DNA of 64,000 bases from positions 310,001 to 374,000 of the forward strand of contig CAWEWR010000024.1 of the NCBI GenBank assembly GCA_963812675.1, given 5' to 3'. Origin of the DNA: AP-15 sp963812675. Its GTDB lineage: Bacteria; Pseudomonadota; Alphaproteobacteria; ATCC43930; CGMCC-115725. The notes under the pieces were generated by a model that saw nothing but the letters and a program-made list of their open reading frames with translations, searched no databases and was not told the DNA's origin. Of the stretch, positions 7,716-17,176 are shown in pieces. A program made the position numbers and the translations under genes. How positions within the stretch are numbered: position 1 is the stretch's first letter; every line of letters begins with the position of its first letter.

Positions 7716-9004
7716 CGCAGGAACATCTCCCGGGCGGCTTCGAGCGCCTCGGCCAGCCGGTCGATGTCGCTCTCGTCATTGTATACGCCGAGCGAGGCGC
7801 GGGTGGTGGCGGCGAGCCCCAGTTTCTCGACGAGCGGCTGCGCGCAGTGATGACCGGCGCGCACCGCCACGTGATGTTGATCGAGCACCTGAGCCAGGTC
7901 GTGCGGATGCACCCCTTCGAGGTCGAAGGAGAGAATGCCCAGCCGGCGCTGGCCGGCCTCGACCAGGCGGAGATCCGGAATGCGCGACAGCCGGTCGACA
8001 CCGTAGCCGGTCAGCGCCTCCTCATGTTCGAGAATGTTGTCGCGCCCCAATTCCTCGATGAAGTCGATCGCGGTGCCGAGCCCGATCGCACCTGAAATGT
8101 CCGGGGTGCCGGCTTCGAAGCGATGCGGCGGGTCCTGAAACTCGCTTTTTTCGAAAGTGACATTGAGGATCATCTCGCCGCCGCCTTGCCAAGGCGGCAT
8201 CTCCGACAGCAGCTCGTACTTGCCATAAAGCACGCCGATGCCAGTCGGTCCGTAGGTCTTGTGTCCGGAAAAGACGTAGAAATCGCAATCGAGGGCTTGC
8301 ACATCAACGGTGAGCCGGGGTGCCCCCTGGCAGCCGTCTATCAGCACCTTCGCGCCGTGCCGGTGGGCGAGCCGGGTGATGGTCTCGATCGGCACGAGCG
8401 CACCCGTCGCATTTGCGAGGTGGGTCATCGCGACGAGCCGGGTTCGGGGCGACAGAAGCGCCTCGAAGGAGGCCAGGTCCAAACCTCCCGTCATATCGAT
8501 CGGCGCCACGACCAGCCGGATGCCGATGCGGTCGCGCAGCAATTGCCACGGCACGATGTTCGAATGATGCTCGAGCTCGCTGATCAATACCTCGTCGCCG
8601 GCTTTGAGGAAGGTCGCGCCCCAGCTCTGGGCGATGAGGTTTATGCCCTCGGTCGCACCGCGCACGAAGACGATCTCGCGCGAGTCGGCGGCGTTCAAAA
8701 ACGCCCTCATCTTCTCGCGAGCCTCTTCGAACAACTCGGTCGAGCGAGCGCTCAGCCGATAAACGCCGCGATGCACATTCGCGTAATCGGTGCTGTAGAA
8801 ATTCGAGATCCGGTCGATGACCGAGCGCGGTTTCTGCGCGCTGGCGCCGCTATCGAGAAATACGAGACCGGGATTGCTCGTGAAGATCGGGAACTCGCGC
8901 TTTATCTCCTGCGGGTCAAACCCCGACCCTAACCCTCCCCCGCTTGCGGGGGAGGAAAGGGTGGGGGCCCCGGGATAAACCGTTCTCAAACTCGCCGGCC
9001 TCAT
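7712..9004 (-). CDS. sufS: SufS cysteine desulfurase (with repeat-encoded N-terminal segment)
   Basis: A class V aminotransferase-fold desulfurase of 430 residues that mobilises sulfur from cysteine. The PLP Lys lies in FSGHKTYGPTG and the catalytic Cys in AGHHCAQP, as in group II desulfurases. The start ATG follows GGAGGAGT and lies 2 bases after the sufD stop. Odd feature: residues about 11-28, before the normal beginning FDPQEIKREFPIF, are encoded by a palindromic intergenic-type repeat (8927-8970) read in frame. Confidence 0.94.
   Translation of the reverse strand: MRPASLRTVYPGAPTLSSPASGGGLGSGFDPQEIKREFPIFTSNPGLVFLDSGASAQKPRSVIDRISNFYSTDYANVHRGVYRLSARSTELFEEAREKMRAFLNAADSREIVFVRGATEGINLIAQSWGATFLKAGDEVLISELEHHSNIVPWQLLRDRIGIRLVVAPIDMTGGLDLASFEALLSPRTRLVAMTHLANATGALVPIETITRLAHRHGAKVLIDGCQGAPRLTVDVQALDCDFYVFSGHKTYGPTGIGVLYGKYELLSEMPPWQGGGEMILNVTFEKSEFQDPPHRFEAGTPDISGAIGLGTAIDFIEELGRDNILEHEEALTGYGVDRLSRIPDLRLVEAGQRRLGILSFDLEGVHPHDLAQVLDQHHVAVRAGHHCAQPLVEKLGLAATTRASLGVYNDESDIDRLAEALEAAREMFLR
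8927..8970. repeat. Palindromic repeat, CCCTCCCCCGC family, copy 1 (inside sufS)
   Basis: The core is CCTCCCCCGCTTGCGGGGGAGG with CCCTAACCC and AAGGGTGGGGGCC flanks. Three such copies occur in the window (here, 22316-22364 and 63794-63845), and a variant lies at 44360-44493. This copy is entirely inside the sufS coding frame and keeps it open. Confidence 0.88.
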
Positions 9005-9006
9005 TC

Positions 9007-10332
9007 CTACTCCTCCAAAGTCGCCAGGCACCGGACGAGCCGCGCATGCAGGTGTTCGCGCAGCGCGGCCTGCTCGACCAGCTCGACCGCCTCCCGGGCG
9101 AAAGCTTCGATCAGCATTCGGCGCGCCTCGTCGCTTGCGATGCCACGGGCACGCAGATAAAAAAGGGCCGCCTCGTCGAGATCGCCGACCGCGGCGCCAT
9201 GGCTGCATTTGACGTCGTCAGCATAGATTTCGAGCTCGGGCTTGGTGTCGATCGCCGCGCGTGGGCCGAGCACCAGATTGCGGCTCAGCTGATGGGCGTC
9301 GACCTTCTGGGCGCCGGGGCGCACGGTGATGCGGCCCTGAAAGGCGCCGTGGGCCCGCCCCGCGGCTACCCCTTTGAAGGTCTCGCGGGTCTCGCCGCCC
9401 GGCGCCATGTGATCCACCGTCGTCAGGATATTGGCCTCTTGTCGGCCCGACAGCAAAAAGGCGCCGTTGAGATCGCAACGGCTCTTTTCGCCCTCGCTGC
9501 GCACAGTCGCTTCGTGCCGCACCGTCCGGCCGCCCAGCAACAGGACAAAGCTGGACAGCCGCGAGGCTGCGTCGAGCGTCGCGAGCGTCTCGCCGAAATG
9601 CACCGCTTCCACGCCTTCCTCGACGAGCGTAATTCGGGCGAGCTCAGCGCGGGCGCCGAGCCGCAGCTCGGCCACGTCGTTGCGCCAGTAATCGCCGACG
9701 CCGGCATAGCTCTCGACGAGCGTGGCACGGCTGTCTCGACCGGCGACGACGAGGCTGCGGGTGTGCAGCGAGCCGCCGGTGTTGTCATCGGACAGATGGA
9801 CGATCTCGACCGGCCGTTCCAGGGCAGTACCGGGCGCGACATCAAGCACAAACCCGTCCGCGAAAAATGCCGCATTGAGCGATACGAACGGCCGGTCCGG
9901 CGATTGCGTCTCGAGCCCGGCGCGTACTAAGTCCGGCCGCTCGGCGATGGCCGCCGCCATCGGCCCGAGCCACACGCCCGACGGAAGTTGATCGAGCCGA
10001 GACAGCTCCGGCGAAAATCTGCCATTCACGAGCACGAGCCTATGTGCCGGTTCGGCCAAGCCAATTTCCGCGAGCTGAGCGCGTACGGCGGATGTGATGA
10101 CGGACGACTCCCGCCCGACCGGCAGCATCGGCCGTTGCTCGAGCCGGTGCAGATCGAGATAACGCCAAGCTTCGCTGCGCCGAGACGGAAACCCCAGCTC
10201 GGCGAAGCGGGCAAGGCCGCGGTTGCGATAGCCCGCTAGCCACTCTGGATCACCCTCGTGGCGGGCGCGCCCGAACGTTTCAAGATAGGGTCGCGTCTCG
10301 GGCTTGACCGGGAAATCGACGACGGCGCTCAT
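9007..10332 (-). CDS. sufD: SufD, Fe-S assembly scaffold subunit
   Basis: A beta-helix SufB/SufD-family protein of 441 residues, part of the SufBC2D scaffold. The N-terminal helical part carries SRRSEAWRYLDLHRL, the usual substrate-protein signature. The right-handed beta-helix follows, and the C-terminus has CSHGAAVGDLDEAALFYLRARGI with the conserved His used in cluster assembly. The start ATG is chosen because it lies 19 bases after the sufC stop and matches the usual SufD length. Confidence 0.93.
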   Translation of the reverse strand: MSAVVDFPVKPETRPYLETFGRARHEGDPEWLAGYRNRGLARFAELGFPSRRSEAWRYLDLHRLEQRPMLPVGRESSVITSAVRAQLAEIGLAEPAHRLVLVNGRFSPELSRLDQLPSGVWLGPMAAAIAERPDLVRAGLETQSPDRPFVSLNAAFFADGFVLDVAPGTALERPVEIVHLSDDNTGGSLHTRSLVVAGRDSRATLVESYAGVGDYWRNDVAELRLGARAELARITLVEEGVEAVHFGETLATLDAASRLSSFVLLLGGRTVRHEATVRSEGEKSRCDLNGAFLLSGRQEANILTTVDHMAPGGETRETFKGVAAGRAHGAFQGRITVRPGAQKVDAHQLSRNLVLGPRAAIDTKPELEIYADDVKCSHGAAVGDLDEAALFYLRARGIASDEARRMLIEAFAREAVELVEQAALREHLHARLVRCLATLEE

Positions 10333-10351
10333 CGGAGTTGTTCCCGTTTCC

Positions 10352-11107
10352 TCAGGCCGCGTCTTCGACGCCGTAACCGCGCCGCTCCAGCTCCAGGGCG
10401 AGGCTCTTGTCGCCCGACTGGACGATACGGCCGCCTTGCAGCACGTGCACCCGGTCCGGCTCGACATAGTCGAGGAGCCGCTGGTAATGCGTGATCATCA
10501 CGATCGCACGGTCGGGCGCGCGCTGCTGGTTCACCCCGCGCGCCACCATTTTCAATGCGTCGATATCGAGGCCGCTGTCGGTCTCATCGAGAATCGCGAG
10601 GCGCGGTTCGAGCATCGCCATTTGAAAGACTTCGTTGCGCTTCTTCTCGCCGCCCGAAAAACCGACATTGACGGCGCGCTGCAAGAGGTCCTCGCCGATG
10701 TCCAAAAGCTTGAGCTTGGCGCGCACGATCCTGAGGAACTGACCGGCATCGATCTCGGGCTCGCCGCGGTGGCGGTGCTGCGCGTTGATCGCGGTGCGCA
10801 GGAAATACATGTTGTTCACGCCCGGAATCTCGACCGGGTATTGGAAGGCGAGAAACAAGCCTTCGCGCGCCCGCTCATCGGCCTCCATCGCGAGGAGGTC
10901 GCGGCCGAGATAGGTCACCGTGCCTTGGCTGATTTCGTAGCCTTCACGGCCGGCGAGCACCGCGGCGAGCGTGCTCTTGCCCGAGCCGTTTGGGCCCATA
11001 ATCGCGTGCACCTCGCCGGCATTCACCGAGAGATCGATCCCGCGCAGGATCTCGCGGCCATCAGCCAGCCGCGCGTGCAGATTATTAATTTCCAGCATCA
11101 TTTCCAC
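10352..11107 (-). CDS. sufC: SufC ATPase
   Basis: An ABC-type ATPase of 251 residues in the SufBCD complex. It has Walker A GPNGSGKST, the signature FSGGEKKRNE, Walker B LAILDETDSGLD and the H-loop ITHYQR. It lacks membrane segments, as expected. The start given is a GTG with AGGA 8 bases upstream; ATG codons 6 and 9 bases further in would also work and give the common N-terminus MLEINNLHA. Confidence 0.95.
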   Translation of the reverse strand: MEMMLEINNLHARLADGREILRGIDLSVNAGEVHAIMGPNGSGKSTLAAVLAGREGYEISQGTVTYLGRDLLAMEADERAREGLFLAFQYPVEIPGVNNMYFLRTAINAQHRHRGEPEIDAGQFLRIVRAKLKLLDIGEDLLQRAVNVGFSGGEKKRNEVFQMAMLEPRLAILDETDSGLDIDALKMVARGVNQQRAPDRAIVMITHYQRLLDYVEPDRVHVLQGGRIVQSGDKSLALELERRGYGVEDAA

Positions 11108-11179
11108 TATTCAATTCCTACCATCGGGCAAGCGGCCGGACCTGTTTCACCTGTTTTATCAGGAGCAGATCAGGCTGCC

Positions 11180-12630
<1,451 letters not shown>

Positions 12631-12634
<4 letters not shown>

Positions 12635-13101
12635 GCGGAATATCTGGGCTCGTCGGGTTGTGACGGATTGGCCGAAGGAGAAATTCGAGGCGCGAAAGCC
12701 GCCGGGGTCAGCATCGCATCGAGGGAAACCGCCGACAGCGCCTCCCCCACCGCCCGATTGATCGCCGCCCAATGCGGCCGGGTCGGGCAGTAGCTCGTGC
12801 GCGCGCATTCGTCGACATGGACCGAGCATTGGGTCAGCCCAATGTCGCCGTCGATAGCGGCCACGACCTCGGCCACGGAGATCGATGTCGCGATCCGCGC
12901 CAGGCGGTATCCGCCGCCGACGCCTCGTGCCGCCGTGACGAGGCCGGCATGCGCCAACGCCTTCAGGACCTTCGCGACGGTGGCCTGTGGCAGCCGTGTC
13001 TCGGTCGCCACCGTCCCGGCGGTGAGCTGCCGGTCGGGGTGGGCCGCCAGGTGAGTGGCGACGATGACGCCGTAATCGGCGAGTTTGCTGAGAATGATCA
13101 T
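12631..13101 (-). CDS. Rrf2-family Fe-S regulator of the suf operon
   Basis: A 156-residue winged-helix Rrf2 regulator heading the suf operon. The N-terminal helix-turn-helix is SKLADYGVIVATHLA...LPQATVAKVLKAL. The Cys motif QC-x6-C-x5-C near residues 91-104 matches the [2Fe-2S] ligand pattern of IscR-like proteins. It is probably an autoregulator that represses suf when clusters are plentiful. A perfect palindrome lies 27 bases upstream of the start. It is the group often called SUF system regulator; the name SufR is avoided because cyanobacterial SufR is a different family. Confidence 0.9.
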
Positions 13102-13127
13102 CGCTCTTGCGGCCTGACTTCTGAATT

Positions 13128-13144
13128 CGGACCGATTTGGTCCG
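13128..13144 (-). promoter_or_regulatory. Candidate Rrf2 operator upstream of suf operon
   Basis: A perfect inverted repeat, CGGACC-N5-GGTCCG (spacer GATTT), lies 27 bases before the start of the Rrf2 gene. It sits where an operator would overlap the promoter. Assignment to the Rrf2 protein is inference from position. Confidence 0.55.
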
Positions 13145-13300
13145 TTAATACATCGTCGCTCGGTGCGCCCCGGTCAAGTCCAAAAGCCGGAGAGCTCACG
13201 CAAGGGCGTGTCGGATCGTCAACCACCCGTATAAGGGGGATTGCACGAGCGAAGGATAACTCGAATGTCAAAAATTCCGACACTCCAACCAGCCCTCACC

Positions 13301-13331
13301 AAAAACAAAGCCGGCACCCGAGGGTGCCGGC
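13301..13331 (-). terminator. Rho-independent terminator of the PEP-CTERM gene
   Basis: Read on the minus strand, a stem of 10 base pairs (GCCGGCACCC paired with GGGTGCCGGC, minimal loop) is followed by TTTGTTTTT. It lies 28 bases downstream of the PEP-CTERM stop codon and separates that gene from the suf promoter region. Confidence 0.85.
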
Positions 13332-13358
13332 ATGTGCAAAGAACGTGGAAGCTGTGGT

Positions 13359-13970
13359 TCAGATTTTCTTGCGACGGCGGATCACACCGAGCCCGGCCAG
13401 CCCGACGCCCAGTAGCGCGAGGCTGGCCGGCTCGGGAACAGCGGTGGTCCACGCACCGGTAAAGGCCCCTCCTGATACGCCTGTACCGGGAAGCAGTGCA
13501 ATGTTAACGAAATAGGCCTCCCCTGGGGACAAGTCCGCAGTCGCGCTCGGCGCGGTGAACGTGATGCTGTCCGGGCTGGCCGCGCTGAAGCTCGGCGTCC
13601 AGGCAACACCAGTGGTGGTGCAGAACACCGTGCCGCCGGTTTCGGTGCCGCCGCAGTCCTGGCCAAGACCGCGGGTAACCTCTGCCGGATCGAGCGGGTG
13701 AAGGAACGTGATCTCGAAATCGCTTACGGTCACGGTTTCACCCGATGCCGTGAGACCCTTACTGAAGCCCGGGCTGCCCCAGCCGACATCCATGGTGCCA
13801 CCCACAATGGGCGAGCCCGTGCCATAGGACCACGGCTCCTGCGTGGCGCCCGGTCCGAGGAACCCGCTCGCGCCCGACCCGCTGAAGGTGCGTTCGACGG
13901 CCGCTTGGGACGCTCCGGCAATTCCGACCAAAGCGCCGACCGCCACTCCGGCCAACAGCAATTTCTTCAT
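13359..13970 (-). CDS. PEP-CTERM sorting-domain surface protein
   Basis: A 203-residue secreted protein. It has an N-terminal signal peptide (MKKLLLAGVAVGALVGIAGASQAA), a Gly/Ser/Thr-rich beta-type middle and a C-terminal PEP-CTERM anchor: VPEPASLALLGVGLAGLGVI followed by RRRKK. Such proteins are processed by exosortase and linked to exopolysaccharide. The body has no recognisable family. A GGAGATCATCCG ribosome region precedes the ATG. It is a single-gene unit with a long upstream region and its own terminator, the usual pattern for this class. Confidence 0.9.
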   Translation of the reverse strand: MKKLLLAGVAVGALVGIAGASQAAVERTFSGSGASGFLGPGATQEPWSYGTGSPIVGGTMDVGWGSPGFSKGLTASGETVTVSDFEITFLHPLDPAEVTRGLGQDCGGTETGGTVFCTTTGVAWTPSFSAASPDSITFTAPSATADLSPGEAYFVNIALLPGTGVSGGAFTGAWTTAVPEPASLALLGVGLAGLGVIRRRKKI

Positions 13971-14025
13971 CGGATGATCTCCATTTTGCCGGATGTAAGT
14001 TTGACGATGCCGATGATTAACGAGC

Positions 14026-14041
14026 AGCAATATCTATGCCA
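14026..14041 (-). promoter_or_regulatory. Sigma-54 promoter candidate for the PEP-CTERM gene
   Basis: On the minus strand the sequence is TGGCAT-N5-TTGCT, one mismatch from the sigma-54 consensus TGGCAC-N5-TTGCW, with the key GG and GC correctly spaced. It lies about 56 bases upstream of the ATG. Proteobacterial PEP-CTERM genes are reported to share an upstream site containing a sigma-54 motif, which supports the call. Confidence 0.65.
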
Positions 14042-14100
14042 TTCTCAAATCTGTGCGCATTTCAGAGCCTTCGGCACGAGCCCTGAGTGGTTCCCGCAGA

Positions 14101-14328
14101 TGTGTAAAGTTTTCCGACTCACGTCCGCGGAAGCCAAGGCCAGCGCCTTCGGCCGATGCTGCAGCCTACCCGGTTTACAACAGAGAGAGTTTCGCCATTC
14201 GGCCCTCTATATGGTTAAAATTCAGAACCTCAAGCTAAGATATACTACTTTTAGTGGTATTAGAGGATAGAAGATGGCGTCACAACAAAGTCCACGAAGA
14301 GGCAATTTTGTGTAAAGATTTCCGACCT
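14101..14328. promoter_or_regulatory. Duplicated 18-base box upstream of the PEP-CTERM gene
   Basis: Two direct copies of TGTGTAAAG-N-TTTCCGAC occur at 14101-14118 and 14311-14328, differing at one position. The first lies about 60 bases upstream of the sigma-54 motif, where an enhancer-binding activator would act. The surrounding 13971-14494 gap holds no convincing gene and is clearly AT-rich from about 13990 to 14330. A near-palindrome TACTAC-N5-GTGGTA lies near 14243-14259. Confidence 0.5.
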
Positions 14329-14494
14329 CGTGACATTGTGAGGGGCCGGGCGCCCAACGCCGCGATATATACGGCGAGCCGAGCGGACGACCCGGTTTCC
14401 GCGCGAACCCCAATGGCTCGCTCCCGTCCGAGTGCCCCGTGGCGGGCGTGGGTGCCCCTTCCCGCTCGCGCGGGGAAGATGATAGTTTCTGGCC

Positions 14495-16282
14495 ATGGAC
14501 ATTCCCGAGCCGCGGCCGAGCGCGCACGGCGCTGCGAGGGTCGGCCGCAACGACGCCTGCCCGTGCGGCAGCGGGCGCAAGTACAAATTCTGCTGCGGAG
14601 CGGCCACACCTGCGGCCAGGAAAAACACAACAAAGCTCTTGGCTCCGGCCGGTTCCGCCGAGAGAGTTGTTCAGCATGCCGCGAGCTTGCTGAGGGCCGG
14701 CAGGTACGAGGAGGCGATTGCGCCGTTGCAGCAGGCGGCACGGCTCCTTCCTTACAACCCGTCGGTGCTCAGCGATCTCGGGCTCGCTTGCCTGCGCTGC
14801 CGGCGCCCGGCGGAAGCGATCGGCTGGTTCAGGCGGTCGCTCGGACTGCGGCCGAATTTCGCCCGCACCCATAATCACCTCGCCACCGCCCTGGAACGGA
14901 CCGGAGACGAGGAAGCGGCACTGGCCGCTTGTCGCCGGGCGATCGCGCTGAATCCAAAGCTGGCCGAGGCCCATTACCGTATGGCCGGCTTGATGATGGC
15001 GAAAGGCAAGCGGCGGGAAGCGACCGAAGCGTACGAGCGCGCGTCTGCCGCTGCCGGCGGAACGAGCTTCGGCCGCCTTTGTCGGGTCAACGCGCTGATG
15101 GTGCGGGACCAGATGGACGAAGCCGAGAACCAGCTGCGACGGCTGATTGCGCAAGAGCCGACAAGCAGCGAGGCCCATCGGCTGTTCGGCAACCTTCTGG
15201 CCGCAGTAGGGCGGTTCGACGAGGCGACCGCGTCTTTCGAGCGGTCGATCGCGTTGGCGCCGCGGGATGTCAGCGGCTACAACGGTCTCATATCATCGCG
15301 GCGGCTCACCGAGGCGGACCGGCCGCTGGTCGCGCGCGTGCTGGCGCGGCTCGAAGACGGCGACCTGACCGAGGTCGATCGCATGAATCTCGATTTTGGG
15401 GTCGGCAAGGCGCTCGACGATCTGGGTGACTATGCCGGCGCGATGCGGCACTTCGACGCCGCGAATCGGGTTCGCCACGGCTTCTCCTGCCTCCCCCGCA
15501 CCCTTTTCGCCCAAAGGATCGAACGGCTGATCGGGCGCTTTACCGCCGAATTCTTCGCTGCCAACCGGGCGATCGGCCAGGATGACGAGATCCCGGTCCT
15601 GATCCTCGGCATGCCGCGCTCCGGCACGACCTTGACCGAACGCATCATCTCCAGCCATTCGCTGGTCGGGGGCGGTGGCGAGCTCGACTTCTGGAACGAG
15701 CACGGACCGGCTATGGTCGAGACCGAGACCGTCCGGCTCGCTGCAGCGGCCGACCGGCTCCATAAGGACTACCGCCAGCTACTGCGCAGCGTCGCTCCCA
15801 GTGCGCTCCGCATCACCGACAAGATGCCGTTCAACTTTCTCTGGATCGGGCTGATCCATCTGTTCTTGCCGAACGCGCGGATCATTCATTGCCGGCGCAA
15901 CCCGATCGACACCTGCCTGTCGATCTACACGAACGCGTTCGCCATGCGCTGGGATTTTGCCAGCGACCGCGGCGATCTCGTCTTTTATTATCGTCAGTAC
16001 CTACGCTTGATGGATCACTGGCGAACGGTGCTCCCGCCCGACCGGCTGCTCGACGTCGATTATGAAGACTTGACGGCCGATCCCGAGGGAACTGCAAGAC
16101 GGCTGATTGCCTTTTGCGGGCTCGACTGGGACTCCGCCTGCCTCGAGCCCGAACGCAACCGCGACCCGATGAGCACCGCCAGCCTCTGGCAAGCGCGCCA
16201 GCCGATCTACCGCCACTCGGTCGAACGCTGGCGGAACTACGAACCGTGGCTCGGCGAGCTCCGGCAACTGAGCCCGGGCTGA
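14495..16282 (+). CDS. SEC-C motif / TPR / sulfotransferase fusion protein
   Basis: A 595-residue cytosolic protein with three parts. Residues about 22-38 are a SEC-C zinc motif, CPCGSGRKYKFCCG. Residues about 50-270 are tandem tetratricopeptide repeats (for example YEEAIAPLQQAARLLPYNP and EAALAACRRAIALNPKLAEAH). Residues about 350-590 form a sulfotransferase domain with the PAPS 5'-phosphosulfate loop GMPRSGTTLTERI and the 3'-phosphate segment RNPIDTCLS. TPR-sulfotransferases are common in alphaproteobacteria; the SEC-C leader is less usual. The substrate is unknown. No ribosome site is strong; the ATG is the first in a good coding frame. Confidence 0.85.
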   Translation: MDIPEPRPSAHGAARVGRNDACPCGSGRKYKFCCGAATPAARKNTTKLLAPAGSAERVVQHAASLLRAGRYEEAIAPLQQAARLLPYNPSVLSDLGLACLRCRRPAEAIGWFRRSLGLRPNFARTHNHLATALERTGDEEAALAACRRAIALNPKLAEAHYRMAGLMMAKGKRREATEAYERASAAAGGTSFGRLCRVNALMVRDQMDEAENQLRRLIAQEPTSSEAHRLFGNLLAAVGRFDEATASFERSIALAPRDVSGYNGLISSRRLTEADRPLVARVLARLEDGDLTEVDRMNLDFGVGKALDDLGDYAGAMRHFDAANRVRHGFSCLPRTLFAQRIERLIGRFTAEFFAANRAIGQDDEIPVLILGMPRSGTTLTERIISSHSLVGGGGELDFWNEHGPAMVETETVRLAAAADRLHKDYRQLLRSVAPSALRITDKMPFNFLWIGLIHLFLPNARIIHCRRNPIDTCLSIYTNAFAMRWDFASDRGDLVFYYRQYLRLMDHWRTVLPPDRLLDVDYEDLTADPEGTARRLIAFCGLDWDSACLEPERNRDPMSTASLWQARQPIYRHSVERWRNYEPWLGELRQLSPG

Positions 16283-16481
16283 CATATACGCGGCAGATGG
16301 CTGTGGTGTCTGCAGCCACGCCGGCATCTACAGCCACCGATCGACGCGGCCGCGCCCGGCTACTCATCGGCCCGGAAGGTTCTCGTTGTAGGTGATGCGG
16401 CGCGCACAGCTTGCTGCGGTCGCGCACGCATACCACTTGATCTTCGGGCCTGCCGCCACCGCACCTTGCCCGACGAGTAAG

Positions 16482-17159
16482 ATGAAGATCCTTGTCGTCG
16501 AAGACGATCGTGAGACGGCGACCTACTTGACCAAAGGTCTGAGCGAAAGCGGCTATACTGTCGATTGCGCCGCTGACGGACGCGAAGGTTTGTTTCTCGC
16601 GACTTCCGGCGATTACAGCGCCATGGTTCTCGACCGCATGCTGCCGAGCATGGACGGCCTTTCGGTGCTGGGCGCGCTGCGCGCAGCCGAGATCCGCACG
16701 CCGGCGCTGATCCTCAGCGCGCTCGGCAGCGTCGACGACCGCGTCAAGGGATTGCGCGCCGGCGGTGACGACTACCTGGTCAAGCCATTCGCCTTCAGTG
16801 AGCTGCTCGCCCGCCTCGAGGCGCTGCTGCGGCGCGGCGCCGGGCCGACAGCCACGACTAGGCTGCGGGTCGCCGATCTCGAGCTGGACTTATTGACCCG
16901 CAATGTCAGGCGGGGCGGCAAGGCGATCGAGGTACTGCCGCGCGAGTTCCGATTGCTGGAATATCTGATGCGCAACGCCGGCCACGTGGTTACCCGCACG
17001 ATGCTCCTGGAGCATGTCTGGGATTATCATTTCGATCCGCAGACCAACGTCATCGATGTCCATATCAGTCGCCTGCGCCAGAAGATCGACAAGGGCTTCG
17101 ATCATCCGCTGCTGCACACGGTTCGCGGCGCCGGCTACTGCCTGCGATCCCCGGAGTAA
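16482..17159 (+). CDS. OmpR-family response regulator
   Basis: A 225-residue two-component regulator. The receiver domain (about 1-115) has the acidic pair EDD at 7-9, the phosphoacceptor Asp in MVLDRMLP (about 53) and Lys in LVKPF. A winged-helix DNA-binding domain (about 130-222) follows, with HVVTRTMLLEHVWDYHFDPQTNVIDVHISRLRQKID. It precedes its kinase by 17 bases. The in-frame region upstream of this ATG does not fit the receiver fold, so the start is set at MKILVVEDD. Confidence 0.92.
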   Translation: MKILVVEDDRETATYLTKGLSESGYTVDCAADGREGLFLATSGDYSAMVLDRMLPSMDGLSVLGALRAAEIRTPALILSALGSVDDRVKGLRAGGDDYLVKPFAFSELLARLEALLRRGAGPTATTRLRVADLELDLLTRNVRRGGKAIEVLPREFRLLEYLMRNAGHVVTRTMLLEHVWDYHFDPQTNVIDVHISRLRQKIDKGFDHPLLHTVRGAGYCLRSPE

Positions 17160-17176
17160 CCGCGAGGCGGGCACCG

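Noticed and set aside
14254..14874. Plus-strand frame overlapping the 5' part of the sulfotransferase gene
   Set aside because: It is out of frame with the SEC-C/TPR protein and has no motif; the AT-rich part before it is better explained as regulatory DNA.
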